Source: Epiperipatus broadwayi
Taxonomy: Eukaryota > Onychophora > Udeonychophora > Euonychophora > Peripatidae
Direction: 5' to 3'
Length of the DNA: 64,000 bases
Assembly: GCA_028023455.1 (NCBI GenBank)
Contig: JAQFVV010012530.1
Span: 1,428,001-1,492,000, forward strand
The notes below the pieces were generated by a model. The model was given only the letters and a program-made list of their open reading frames with translations. It made no database searches and had not been told where the DNA came from. A program made the translations under genes and the position numbers. Shown one piece after another: positions 12,401 to 27,400 of the stretch (position 1 is the stretch's first letter; every line of letters begins with the position of its first letter).

Positions 12401-15400
12401 TGGGTAATGTGCACTAGAGGGATTCAGTGTTCAAAATATTCCAAAAGAAGTTTGAACATATATAGAAATAAACAGAATAATATAGGTTTATGATAATAGT
12501 AAACATTAGTATACATGACTTTTATCAATAGTTATGTATAAATGAAACTGTGTAAAGAAGATATAGAAAAAAATAAGCATTTGTTAATAGAATGTAAACA
12601 CTTATAAGCAGAAATCATGCAAATAATTATTAAAAAATAAATGGTATATATATCTGAGTACCAAACTCTCCATACAGTAGTGCCATCAAGTGCAAGCTGT
12701 ATGAAGAGTTTGGTACTCTTATTAACAGCATATGTAAGCATATGAAATGGTGATCATGTGATGGTATATATATACATAAATGTGTTGAGAGTGTCAATTT
12801 CTCTTATCGCTATTTAAATAATGTTTAAAAATCTCATTAAAAATCTCACAAAAACTCATGTCTGTTAATCAAATGAATCTTACTTTGCTCAAAATCCCAA
12901 GAACTTAAATGAAAAACAAGTTTGGATAACCTCCATTGTGAGAATAAAATTTGATTCATTGTAAATAAAGTCTCAATGACATTGGCCTAATTTAATACTC
13001 TCCAAGGTAAATTCATTAAGCATTCATTAATACCTATAATAAGTAAAATTTTATTATCACACTTAGTATAGTCTAAACCTGTCTGCCATTTAAATTCTTG
13101 GAATTTCAAGAAAAGTGACTCATTTTAATTGTTGAATCTAAGATTTTTAAAATTCTCTGTGCAGTGAATGGAGAAATCTTTGCTCCCAACACATTTATGT
13201 AATATTTTCTAGTATTATGTAAACAGCAATAATATTTGCAAATCAGTTCCAAAGTGGAAAATTTTTTCATCAAGATTGGAACTTTGCAACAATAGATGTG
13301 ATAATTCAATACTTTTTATAGCTCTATGAAAACTGGAACTGTAAAAAAATAACATGTATTTTTATGACATTTATTTACAAAACCAAAGAAAGCAGATGAT
13401 GGCTATAGAAAAAAAATATGTAAATGATAGATTAAGAATTGGTTGCATTTACTTCATTATTAAACATTACAATCTATTCAAGCAACTACATTTGTTTTAA
13501 AATGTAATTCCATTTTCTTATTTCTTTAGTTTCTGTTTATACATTATTTGATTTTTTTTTTCTTTTGTTAAAAAGGGAAATCCTGATGCATTCTTTTCAC
13601 TATTAATGAACATCATCTTTATAGCTGTTTGTAAATTGGAATATTAAAATATCAATGAAATTTTAAATTCTTCAACTATCCACCAAAATAACTTTCTTGC
13701 AACTTGTTAATTTGTATTATCAGACTATAATGTATCTGTTATTGTGTTTACTCTCAACAATATAATTCAAGCATTGTTAGCCGAGAGGTCATCGCACCCG
13801 CCTTGCAAGCAAGTAGTTGGTTGCAGACGGGTGTGGGTTCGCGTCCCGGCGATGCTATGACATAAGAAAAAAAAAAACAAACAATATAATTCATTAACTC
13901 TTCAGTTTTCAGCACTCTTTTTTAATGATCGATTATTCTTTTATTTGTCATAAATTCTGTAATTTAAGCAATCCTTCTGATGACCAAATATCATTGGTAT
14001 TTGATAGTAATCGTTTAAAAATTTGTCAGGTTTATTTATGATGTAAAGTTTATAGATTTGATCAATGCATTTGACACATTTAATTGAATGAACCTGTGGT
14101 GGTAATTGGATGAAAGTTTTCCTGTATTATACAAATTTCTACAGGATGGAATGAAAGAAAGTGTTATTACTATTAGCATTTGAAATAAAAGTAGTGTCAA
14201 ATGAGAATATATGTTTGCGCTAGTGTGTTAGATTTTTATGTCTATGATCCTTGAAACCTTTTACAAGCGACTTCATGAAGCAGACATCAAGATGTAATAC
14301 AGTTTTGAAGAAATTTTTAATTTGAATCAATTAAAAACAAAAACTTCATCTTCTTGGATTCCGGATTTGCAGTATGTTGATGATTGTACTATATTTTCCA
14401 GTTCAAACAACATTTTACAAAATTTATTTAATATTTTAAATGCAATATATAAAGGTTTTGGTTTATTAATTAATGTAGGAAAAAAGAAAGTTCTTTATCA
14501 ACCAACGATGGAAGAATATCCTCACCAACTTTTAGTTTGGATGGTTATCAACTCTAGAATGTAAGCATATAAGCCAATTTAAATATCTCGGTATCTTTTT
14601 TAAGCAGAAAGGTGGATTTAAATGCTGAGGTGCAGCACAGATCCCAAGGTGCCATGGGTTAATAAATTAAAAAAATATGGTAGTTGTGTACTTGGGCCAA
14701 TGTGGCCACTTGATAGCGTTGTTTCTCTGCAAAAGCACAGAAATATGCCGTCTATGCAGCCCAACTTACAGTTTATAGAACAGTTCTGTTCATATTAACC
14801 ATTAGATAAGTCACACAAAAAGGCACGTTTGTGGGAGAACAGCTACAAGAGTAATAAAATGTGTGTTTGTATTCAGACTAGCGCATGGTATTGGCCGATC
14901 CTTTGGATTGGCAAAACCATAGTTTCGACCCCCCTCACATTCCAACGCTATGCACTGATAGCTTTTTTTGCTCAGACTAGTGCATGTCTTGGCCAATCCT
15001 TCGGATCGGCAAAACCATTGGACCCCCCCCCCAACACATGCCAGCGCTATATGCTGAAATGTATAATGTAATTAAAAAATGTAATTTAGAAAATAATGTT
15101 GGTTTGTAAATTTTTTAAAAATACTTTGAAAAATTGTCGGAGAACAGAAAGCAAAAAATTATCGGCCCGGTAATGTTACATTTAATTATTTTTGCAAGCA
15201 ACAACGCCATCAAGAAGCCACATGACCCTAAGTACACAACAACCAAAAATATTTCACCACAATAACTATTACAACTAAATTAGTTAATCAATGTTTTTCA
15301 ACTTGCTGAATGTGATACTATAGTCAATATTACAAAATCACACCATTACTGGATTGGACATGCAAAACAAATGAACAATACAAGACTTCCTAAAAGAGTA

Positions 15401-18400
15401 TCTTATATTGAACTTGAGCACTGTTTTTGTGAAAGAGGTAAATCGACTTTACATTATAAGGATCATCTCAAAGACAGTGATTGCTTTCATTGGCAAGATA
15501 TAGCTGAAGATAGAATGCTATGGAGATCTATACTTAGACAAAGGGATGGATGGATGATAGCTTTTCTTTTGCTTATCATATAAGCAGCATTCATTAGCGT
15601 GTGCAATTAATGTCCCCCAAACCAGACTTCATCTTGATGAATCCAGATTAAAGTAGTAATAAAACAATATAAACTCCAGTGGTATTACATGGAATAGTCA
15701 TACCAGGACTATAAAGCTAAGAGTCCTAGACTCTCAAATTGAAAAATCAACTACATAGTGTAAAGAGCTACCTTCTCTTCACCTAGAAAACTATAAAATC
15801 ATTTCATCTTGACATAAAGAGAATATCAAAATCAAGAATAAAGTTCATCAGCTTATTAAACATTTCAGCATGTTGACATAATAGTACTTTAGAATTTATG
15901 ATTCTTCTACTAATACATATCTTCATAAAATTCCTAAATTTACACTGATTATCCATAGGATGCCTTCTAAATATGGTATGGCCACATTTGTTTCAAATTA
16001 TTGTGTAAAAGAAATAACTAGTGACAATGATTCAAATGATATTGCAATGATCATTTGGATAATTTTTATGTATGCAATGATTACAAAGCTCCCAATACAA
16101 ATTGGCTCTATCTTTGGCTTTAAATCTTCCTACACCTTTTGCATTTATAAATTTCAATTCTCATATTAGTATTTGGGATTATAAGCAAATATTTTTATCT
16201 AGCGCCGTGCTTGCAATTATATTTCATTCCAATATCAGCCTTTCAAGCTAATTGAGCACGCGCCTTTTGAGAGTGTTAAATAAATGAATGAATCTCTCCT
16301 CTTCAATCCAAGATATAGTATTTATGCAGGAATAAAAAGAATCCCAAGAATCCCTCCCATTCCTATGACTCAAATTCTTTTATATAAGCAAATCTGAAGA
16401 ACTGTTGAAGAGAGTGTGAGTAGATACTCACTTTAAATTACTATTTACGATGTTTTTTCTCTTCAACAGTTCTTCAGATATGCTCATATAAAAGAATTTG
16501 AGTCATAGGAATGGGAGGGATTCTTGGGATTCTTTTTATTCCTGCATAAATACTATATCTTGGATTGAAGAGGAGAGTATTCATTTATTTAACACTCTCA
16601 AAAGGCGCGTGCTCAATTAGCTTGAAAGGCTGATATTGGAATGAAATATTTGGGATTATGTAAATGAGGATCAAGCAAGTTGATAACTTGTAGAATGGAA
16701 GGAGTTAGATAAGGGTACAGTTACGAAACAACTGATCTATTTATATTGAATTATTTCCACCAACTAATATTAAGTATTAAATGACTTTAGAAAAATTAAA
16801 CTTTATTTAAATTTTCCAATTACATTCAACTGATGGGAAATTTAAATAAAGTTTAGTTTTTGTAAAGACATTTAATACTTAATAATAGATGATGGAAATA
16901 GTCCAATATATAAATACAACTAAAATACCATCATCATAAACCTTCAGAAACTCCTGATTTATGTTTGACTTTGACAAAAAAAAGAATCATCATTATTTTT
17001 GCTAATGCTATTATATCATTTCCCCCATATATAACTGTTAAGTTTGTATGAGTATGTTAAAATACATACACATATAAAAGTAAAATTAAAACTTATCAAA
17101 TCAGTATATAAAAAAATTCAGTTTTACAAAAATATTAATTATAACTTGAGTAAACAATTTTAATTAAATTCTGCAGTATTCAAGGTCAAGAAAGGTATAC
17201 ATATGTAATGTATAATGAATATGTAAAATAATAATAATAATTGTATAATAATAAGAGTATGTAAAATAAGAATAATAATTGTATAATAATAAGAGTACAT
17301 TAATGTAGAATAAAACTGATAACCATAATGTATAATGAATATGTAAAATAAGAAGTAATAATTGTATAATAAAAAAAGTATGTAAAATAAGAATAATAAT
17401 TGTATAATAATAAGAGTACAATAATAAATGTAGAATAAAAGTAATAACTGTAATATATAATGAATATGTAAAATAAGAATAATTGTATAGCAATTATGTA
17501 TAACGATTGTGTAAAATTATAATGTTGTTAAATCATAGAAAGCCCAGCTGACCTTATAGGGTCAGAAAACTGTGTAAAATACTATATATGGTGAGAAATG
17601 TAAAAATACTGTGTGTATGTGAAAACATATGTGAAAACACCCTATATGGTTAGGAATGTAAAATATTCCAGAAGTCTTGAGGGGTATATAAACCCCCAGA
17701 ACCTGATCTAATTGTTCTGAGTTTTAATTATAAGTCAGAGACTCCTGCCTCTGTAAGTCCAAAAGCAGGACTAGGGTATTATATCCAGGTCACCACGACC
17801 TTTTATTATTTTATTATGCCTTATAATAGGCAATGTATATAGTTAAAATTATTCGTATTAAACTATAATCTTACCATCTCAATTCTGCCTTTGTCCATTT
17901 ATTTACTTGCTGGTCATAAGTCACAGCAAATTGGCACAGTCGACATAGGAATTGAATCTGAAACTGGCAGTCAATACCGGAAAGGAACTACAGAAAAATT
18001 TGCTCGGTCATCATAGGATCGAATCTGGAAATAATTGCCTAAACAGCAAGCTGAGACAAATCGTAAATGGATTTGAATCAACAAAGAAATGCCGAGCATA
18101 TTACAAGTTAGTATATGTGAGTTTAATTTAGAAAATCCGAGTGACTGGCCACTGTATGTTCAGAGGATCAAAAACTACTTTATACTAAATAGTATTACCG
18201 AGAATACTGTAAAAGTAGCCTCATTACTTTGCTTCGCGGACCAGAGGGTAATCGAAATAGCGAACAAACTATGTGAAAATTCGCCGGAGATGCAGAAATA
18301 TGATGAGCTCGTATCACAGCTAAATGAATATTTCAATCCCCAGCCATCCAAGTTTATTGCTTGATTGCACTTTAGAGGCAGAAGGCAAAAAAAGAATGAG

Positions 18401-21400
18401 AAAATAAAAAAATATGACATTGGTTTCTAGAACAGCTATTATATGGAATAATTGATGACCAGTTTAGGCAGATCTTATTAGCAATAAAAGATCTAACTTA
18501 CGAAGAAGCTATCAGATGTGGAACAGCTTACGAATTGCTGCTTAACCAAGTGAGAGAGTTCAGAAGTTTCACGAGACCAGAACCACTTCAAACTACAATT
18601 TTTAAAACGTTTGGAGTTAAATCCAAAACAGATAAAACAAATTAAATGTTTCCGATGTGGAAAAAACGGGCACAAAGCCCAAAACAGATAAAACAAATTA
18701 AATGTTTCCGATGTGGAAAAATCGGGCACAAAGCCCATGATTGCAGTTTACCAGAAAATGAAAGTTATCAGAAAATAACCGAGTATCCCGAAAGATGGCA
18801 CCACCATACAAAGCTGAACAGAGAATTTCCATGCGAAGCGATGGAAAGTAGCTACATAAAAAGTGCTACTATAGATGAATTTGATCAAATTATGATAAAT
18901 GTAAAACTAATTGGCAAGCCAATAACCATGGAAATTGATAGCGGAGCAGGGAAATCACTGATAAAGAGTAAAGATTGGGAAAGTCTAATCCAGAATTTAA
19001 AATTCCCTCCAAGGGTAGAGAAGACTCAACTCAAGGCCTGGAATGCTAATAAAAATCCCATAAGGATATTAGGAGTTGCAAATGTAAAGGTAGACACAAC
19101 GAAAACTAAAGAAATACTATCAATACATATTGTGAATGGAGACATTAACCCGATCATAGGCCGTGAGTGGTTCGCGCCCCTAGGTATAAAAATATGCGTT
19201 ATAAAAAAAATCGATATAGAATCGCAAGTCAAAAATAATTATCCCAGCTTGTTCAAAAAAGAACCAGGAAAACTAAAAACCTCATCTGTAGATATAGAGT
19301 TAAGAGACAGAGAAAAACCTATTGTAACAAAACCTCGGAAAGTACCTATAGCACAGCAAAAATTGGCGCATCGAAACCACCATCAACAAACAGCAAATTG
19401 GTGAAGCACAGCAAAGACCGTCAGCAACCTTCTCAACTCAAAGACTATGTTAGGTGAAAAACCATACTTCTGGAGTGGGGGAGGAGTGCAGTATTCAATG
19501 TCAAGAAAGGTATACATATGTAATGTATAATGAATATGTAAAATAATAATAATAATTGTATAATAATAAGAGTATGTAAAATAATAATAATAATTGTATA
19601 ATAATAAGAGTACAATAATGTAGAATAAAACTGATAACTGTAATGTATAATGAATATGTAAAATAAGAAGTAATATATGTATAATAAAAAGAGTATGTAA
19701 AATAAGAATAATAATTGTATAATAATAAGAGTACAATAATAAATGTAGAATAAAATTAATAACTGTAATATATAATGAATATGTAAAATAAGAATAACTG
19801 TATAGCAATTATGTATAACGATTGTGTAAAATTACAATGTTGTTAAATCATAGAAAGCCCAGCTGACCTTATAGGGTCAGAAAACTGTGTAAAATACCAT
19901 ATATGGTGAGAAATGTAAAAATACTGCGTGTATGTGAAAACACCATATATGGTTAGGAATGTAAAAGACTCCAGAAGTTCTTAAGGGGTATATAAACCCC
20001 CAGAACCTGATCTAATTGTTCTGAGTTTTAATTATAAGTCAGAGACTCCTGCCTCTGTAAGGCCAAAAAAGACTCCAGAAGTCTTGAGGGGTATATAAAC
20101 CCCCAGAACCTGATCTAATAGTTCTGAGTTTTAATTATAAGTCAGAGACTCCTGCCTCTGTAAGGCCAAAAGCAGGACTAGGGTATTATATGCAGGTCAC
20201 CATGACCTTTTATTATTTTATTATGCCTTATAATAGGCAATGTATATAGTTAAAATTATTTGTATTAAACTATAATCTTACCATCTTAATTCTGCCTTTG
20301 TCCATTTATTTACTTGCTGGTCATAAGTCACAGCAAATTCTTTAAAATCTCAAAAGAGATAAGTTAATGGAATTCTGTCAAAATCTAATTAAAACTAATT
20401 AATTAGTAACAATTAAAAAGTAGATTTTATTCATGCTGGATGCAGCTAAAGATAAAAAATATATTAAACAATGTCAGCAGGATCTTAATGATTAACCAGT
20501 TATAAATGATATTCTTATGATTAATAAAAAAATTTCAGTATATTGTCTAGAGAAAATCAACAGACATTTTCTCATGGAAGCTATACACATTTTTATTCTA
20601 CACAATTATTATACATTTATTGTTGCACACACATATATATTCTTTGCTTGACCTTGAACACTACACTAATAACTTTCTATTTCTTTTCTCACTATATCTA
20701 TGCTACCTACTGTAAGTTTGAGCAATCAAAATGCCAGATAGTAACGCTTAATAAATCCCTATCCAATGCTGTCCATAATAGTTAAAAAACTAAGAACTCC
20801 ATAATATATACATAAAAGTTTCAGATCTACATAACTATACATGTAAATTAGCCTACATTGAAAACATTTATATTTTTTCAATTCGAATGGATAGCATGAT
20901 AGTTAAAAAGAGAAGTTAATGATAGCTGCTGAAAAATATACATTTGTCTAAACTATATTTTTTCAATTCGAATGGATAGCATGATAGTAGTTGTAAAAAA
21001 GACAATGTGCTACTGAAAAAGCTGAAGTTGTGATATTTTATTGGTTTTACACCAATTCTGGCCATCAAATAAAGGTGCCAATAGTTGTTAAAAACTAAGG
21101 TCAGCATAATGTATAGAAACTGAATTGGTTTATATCTATATGACCATACATGCAAGTTGGCTTAAACTAAAAACAGTTATATGTTTTTCAATTTGGGCTG
21201 ATAGTTTAATAGTAAAATAGAGAAGTAAATAATGGCTGCCAGAAAGAATGTGTATTAAATCCTAAAAATCCAGATACATTGTTCCAAGATCCAAGATCCT
21301 CATTGATGAAAGCCACAAACTTGAAACTAGTCTGGGAATATTAGATCAGTCATCACAGAATAGGGAATCATTAAGCACTATCATCTGTCATCTATTATTT

Positions 21401-24400
21401 TCTAAAAATTACAGTAGATGGTATAGATGTACTGAAAAAAAGGTATGTTACTGAATCAACAATGAGCAAGCTGGAATCATGTAATAGAATCACATGAACT
21501 TTCTAACTATTTTGCAAAAACTGATTTTAGTAGAATTATATTCACATCAATTTTTGTAAAAATTATATCTGCACTTTAATTAGATGCATCTTAAACTGTA
21601 TCTTATACAGTCTAATAAATTAGTAATTATTTTCTCTGCTTAACTTTCAGATATAATGTTAAACATTAAGTAAATATTAACAACCAAAGCATTAATAATA
21701 ATAATAAAACAACTTACCCTTCAACTTATCCAAAACTGAACAAACACCAAAATGACAAAATTGTGCCACGTTTGAATTTAAGGAATCACAGACTCCCTCT
21801 TTACTAGGCCATAAATTCACTGCAAATATAAAGAAGAACATGAGATTGTGCAAATTAGTATAATTTAATCTACAAATGTCAAATTTTTTGCACTCACCAT
21901 CTTTAAGACAGTTCTCTTTACATAAATACATTAATAATTGTCACTCATCATTTGTTTGATTAAAGATTATATTTCTAGCCCAGATTTAAACTTTAAATCC
22001 AATTAAATATCAACATATCTATTCTTCTTAAATACAACCACATGATATCATTAATAATATTTTTCCACACTAGTACCACCTAATGTAAGCTCTAGTAATC
22101 AATAGATATTAGAAGACTGCATTATAATATCTATCCACTGCCTTCTTATTCCCAGATTATGGCTTTCACCAGTGAGGTCTTGAATCAGAAAGCAGTGTAC
22201 TCATGCACCACCCTTCCACAGCACATATGTTTTACTATTTGATTAATTATAAAGCTATCAGTCCAAACTGAAAACACAATAATGTTTTCAGTTCAAGCTA
22301 ATTTGTCTGTATAATTGCTATATATTTTGGTGACTTTGGTTTTTAATAACAATAGTCATTTCTATCCTTTGACTAGAATTGGCATTAAATTACTAAAATG
22401 TCACATGATCACTTTTTCCTTTATGATTACATGAAGGATAGATGTAACTATGCTTATTAAAAAAAAAACAACCAATATATATATATATTGAAATGGATTC
22501 AGATCTGTATGACTATACAGACAAATTAGTTGGGATTAGAAACATTATTATGTTTTCAATTTGGGTTGATATCTTTATAATTAAGAAAAAAGGTAAAGTT
22601 GGAGGGGTGAATTAGATCCAAAGATCTAGGTACATTGATCCCAGATGCAAGGCTCTTCAATAAAAAAAACTATAAGCTAAAAACTAGTCTAGGAATAGAT
22701 AGGAAGGCACTGGCTAGGGATTATAATGCACAACCTTCTAGCATCAACTGATTATTAGATCTTACACTAGTTGGCACTATTGTAAGGAATAGCTTTTGTT
22801 ACTATTTTAACATCTTGGAGAAGCATAAAGGAAACAATTATCATGTGATACTCCACTTCTCTAAAATTATTCACGAATATCAAAAAAAAAAAAAAAAGCA
22901 AAACCAGTTGTAAATTTTTCATCATGTGTAAAATCTTATTTCACTTTTTAAAAAAATCTAAAAATAAATAAATAAATAAATTGCACAATAATCAAAATAT
23001 TCTCTCTCATCTGTTTAGCAGTATAAATGCCTAGGACTATTCTGACACATGGGACAAAAAAATATCTCTGTCATGCATTGAAATAGATCGGCCCATCACT
23101 GATAATAATGGTAACAATCAAGATTCACAAACTGAAATTATAATATGTAGTAAATGTATTAATTAAAATTCAAAGTTTATTCAGTTACAGGAGTTTGCAG
23201 GTAAAAGAAAGTAAATTTAATATAAGTTAAATATTATGTATACAAACAATATATAATAAATACATTAATAATAAAAATAATAATTTAATTAAAATAATAA
23301 AAAATAATAAATTCAGTTAAATTAATTAAAAATTTAGAGAAATAAACTATATATACATATATAAAATAGATAAATCAAATCAAAAAAAGTTTACACAAAA
23401 TGGATCATAAATTTAATAACATTTACAATTATTGTATAAGATATACACTATGTTTTTAAACATTAGCTTAAGAAAAAATTATTCAATGTTAATTTCTTTA
23501 TACTTGCTGAGCATGCTTTCGGCCATTGAAGCCAGAATCATGGTACTCATGAACTGCAGGGTGTGTCATGGTATTTAAATGGCAAACCAATTATTTAATT
23601 TACTGATTGAAATATTCCACTTTTTAGATAATTGAATGCTATTATCTTTCTTGTTGATCACATGGGGACTGTTAAAAATAAACCATGCCTCTTTTATCTT
23701 TCACTGTCTGTTGTCACATTCAAAATAAATGATTTTGACCTTTATTGGGTCAAAAGTGTGGCCAAACTCTTGTTCATGCTTTAAAAAGACCGATTTATAT
23801 TTGGAGCCATTTTTTGGCGATTATAAAGTACTTGTGTTGTGCAACTCTAGTAGCCATATTTGTATGAGACTCCATAGTATGTTGCACTACAAGAAGCATT
23901 ACTGCATCTAATTTTATATATCATTTGGGTGGGTTTGATCCTGTTGTAATTTGTTATTTGTATTGTTTAATAGTTTATTTAAATTAGGGGGAGTTCTCAA
24001 ACTAATATTGTATGTATTAGAAGAAAAGAAAAAAACTTGAGGAGAATTATTGTATAAACAATAGAATACAGAATATTTTCTTTATTAAATTTTATTGTGG
24101 TTCAAGGACTGCTTTATATAATTATTGTAAACTCATCTCTAAAGTATTATTATTATGTCGTACTATTTTTTTTTTTCTTTTGCAAATGGTCATATTCATT
24201 TGTAAGCACTTGCTGTTGGTATCCAAGAAAGAATAGTCTTTGGTTAAAATAGATAACTCAATAATTCATTTTTAATTATTATTCTATTATTAATATCAAT
24301 TTAAGGAGATTTATTTTCCCCAAGTATAAGTATATAAAAAAAGATTTTAGAGGGCAGAAATAAAAAATATATTATCTGAGTTCAACCATGCGTAATCAAC

Positions 24401-27400
24401 AGTTATAAAAATTTAAATAAGAAATTTGCAAAATATACAAAAATATTATATCTAAAGTACAATATAAATTGCTCTTTTAATTACGAATCTAAGCTTAAAA
24501 TTATTAATAACTATTTATTTCATCACACACCTGTGTCTTCTAAGATTGCATAACTGCATATGCTGGTGGAAGAAGTTCGGCTACTATTAAGGTTACTGCT
24601 GCAAGAGCTATGGATAGAAAAAAATACCTTAGCACATTCAGACTCTACCAGAAGTAATCAAATTGTGAAAATCAGTTTACCTAGAAGATCTAGATGGTGA
24701 GTCATTTTTTTTCCATAAATCACGAGGATTGTAGAACAGACAGTCATCAACTTCACTTCCATGCTAAGTATATATATATGTATATATAAGCAAAGTGCTA
24801 ATCATTCATAACAGATCAATTATACTTCCTAAAAATAATATACTCTGCAATATGCATGCATTCAGGAATCAACTTTAGAAACAACACCAATCACTCATAT
24901 AAATATTTATATTAACATTTTATCTGATTCTGCCTACTGGAATAGATTAAATTATAGAAAATAATTATAAAACCAAATGTTCACTCTGCAACAGTCCAAT
25001 CAACATTACAATATTAATGGAAGACAAGTTGGTGTGATATTTGTGTGGATAACTGCCAGTAGTCTAAGGCAATGAAGTTGCTGATTTCTGAAATGTTGGA
25101 AATCTGCAGAGAGATTTGATAATTTATTTATGTAGGGGAACAGTCATAATGGATGATTACATATGATAATTGAGATAGCTTCTCACACGTATATTTTAGG
25201 TTAAGTTAATCTATACATTATATACATATATAAATAAACAATAGATTGACTTCAAGATCACTGACACTAACCAATATAAAATAGACCAGTTCTTTCAACT
25301 AAACATTCTTGTCATGTGCACTAAGCAATCACATCTCAACCATGTAAAAATAATAGTTCAGGTTTTATATATATTTACCTTAAAGCTAGCTATTAAGTAT
25401 AAATATCTTAATATGTATTAGCTTAAGTATATTATATTTACATCAATAACATAATACTTATACAGTATACATAATAGAATGTGCTAAAATCTGTGCATTA
25501 TTTACATGTATTTTAATTGCACTTTCTATTTATTACAATATATAAATAATATTGATTTTCCCTTTCATTTGTATTTGTAATTCATCTACATAACAAAGTG
25601 GTTTCTTTCTTTTTATAACCTAAAGCTGAGTGCACTTTCAGTGAAGTTCATCATAATCATAGTTCTCATAATGGTAAGCATCACAGAAAGTGCACTCAGC
25701 TTTAGACTATAAAGGAAAAAGAAACCAATTTGTTATGTAAATGAACAAATGTATGAATTCGTAGTATTATTTCCGCGCACTTCCGTGTAATAAAAATATA
25801 ATAGCTAAATAGCTGACATTGCAGTACAATAACTAGTACTTTCCTCAGAGCTTCTTCTTTCTCAAATCATAAAAATGTGTGTGTGAGATTTAAAATCATT
25901 ATTCTTTCCTTTGTTATTTTCTCTTCAATCCCAAATTCTATTGGCTAAAAAGTTTTAAAAATATATTTTATCCTCCAATAGCTTTTCCCCAATATTGTTA
26001 ATTTTCTTTAATTCACACTTTTTATTTATACTCTTAGGTTCTGACCATATTGTTCAATTTTTGCCAGAATATATGTTTTATTAAAATTGATATCATGGTT
26101 AGTTAAACCATTAAGCATCACATGCAATACTGTATGGAGAGTTTTGCTCTGTTTATGGTTAGTTAATTTAATGTGCCAAAATGTATGAATGTAAGCATAA
26201 ATGAAAAGTATGAATTAAAGAAAATTAACAATATTTGGAAAAAGCTATTGGAGGATAAAATATTTTTTAAAATTTCTCAACCAATAGAATTTGAGAATGA
26301 GAAGAAATAGATTAAGCTCTGAGAAAAGTACTTGTTATTATAACAGGCAAAACTCTCCATACAGTAGTGCAACTCAGTGCCAACCAGAGTAATCAATGAA
26401 TGCCAGAAGGCTTGTGCATAAAATCCCCATCTATTTAAATATTCAGAGGATCAAGGATGAACCTTAGTTTTTACAAACTCCAATTTGAAAAGAAAACAGT
26501 TTAATATGAAAAAATAAATAATTATAACTCAGACTATCTGTAATTGAGACAGAAGTAACTATATCTTTCCATGAATTAAATAATGTAAATAAACTATTAA
26601 AAGATAGTTGTGATACCATTTATCATTTACCATTTGTAGTATTCATGCTTACTTTATTTACATTGTTTTAAACTAGAGAATGAATTTGATCTACTGCTTA
26701 TATATAGAAAATAAATTATATAGAATCAGTATTTAAATATTTAGAAAATCACGGAAGTTTGAAGTTGTTAAACCTAAGGCTCATCCTTGATCCTCTATAT
26801 GTTTAAATAATGGTTCTATATAATTTATTCTCTCTCTCTCTCTCTGTATATAATAATAATAATAATAATTAAAACAAGTTATAAATTTCGTAACTTGCTT
26901 TTAAGCTTGCATTTTATGATCACTAGATGGAGTTTACCAATAGCTCTAAACAAGCTTTGTTTTTATAAGTGCCGAAAGAGACAGAATTCAAAATCTCTAT
27001 TGTTTATCCTCACCTCCAGACCAGCTAGTTCCGAGCTTATGGCTCACGTCAGTGGAAGGCTGGGAGTCTAGAAACTAGATCTAAATATATATATAAGCAA
27101 TAGATTGAATTCACAATCTAATTTAAACTTACATAATTAAACTACACATAAATACCAACAAATATTAAAGGACAAATGGTATCATTGTCTTTTAATAGTT
27201 TATTTACATTATTTAATTCATGGAAAGATAGTTACTTACATCTTGTTTATATAAATATTAAGTAGAAATTTTCCATATGCTGAATGTGATACTGTAAAGT
27301 TCACTGTTGGACATGAGAAACAAATGAATAATACAAGATTTCCTAGGAGGGTGTTTAATGGTAATTTAGCACAACTGTCATGGGAGAGACAGATTTCATT

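Larger units (their letters stand above)
17167..20340 (+). mobile_element. Ty3/gypsy-type LTR element, internally deleted
   Basis: The element runs from a 5-bp TSD AATTC (17167-17171) to its copy (20336-20340). It has a 5' LTR, a primer-binding-like site, gag, zinc knuckle, protease, a polypurine tract and a 3' LTR. The internal part is only about 1.56 kb and lacks reverse transcriptase, RNase H and integrase, so the copy is non-autonomous. It lies opposite to KIF14 in orientation, in the intron between exons i and j. Confidence 0.88.

Noticed and set aside
13770-13856. Functional tRNA-Ala(TGC) gene
   Set aside because: The anticodon stem has mismatches, the B box deviates, and an A-tail plus TSD show retroposition.
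17164-17493. 109-codon minus-strand open frame (and its twin at 19383-19808)
   Set aside because: It is a Tyr/Leu/Ile low-complexity translation of the AT minisatellite in the LTRs.
27008-27075. Minus-strand CTGACG with a GAGC/GCTC hairpin and GGAAC as a family 1 hammerhead
   Set aside because: It has extra bases in the core and GGAAC for GAAAC. It is clearly related but too altered to list as a ribozyme.
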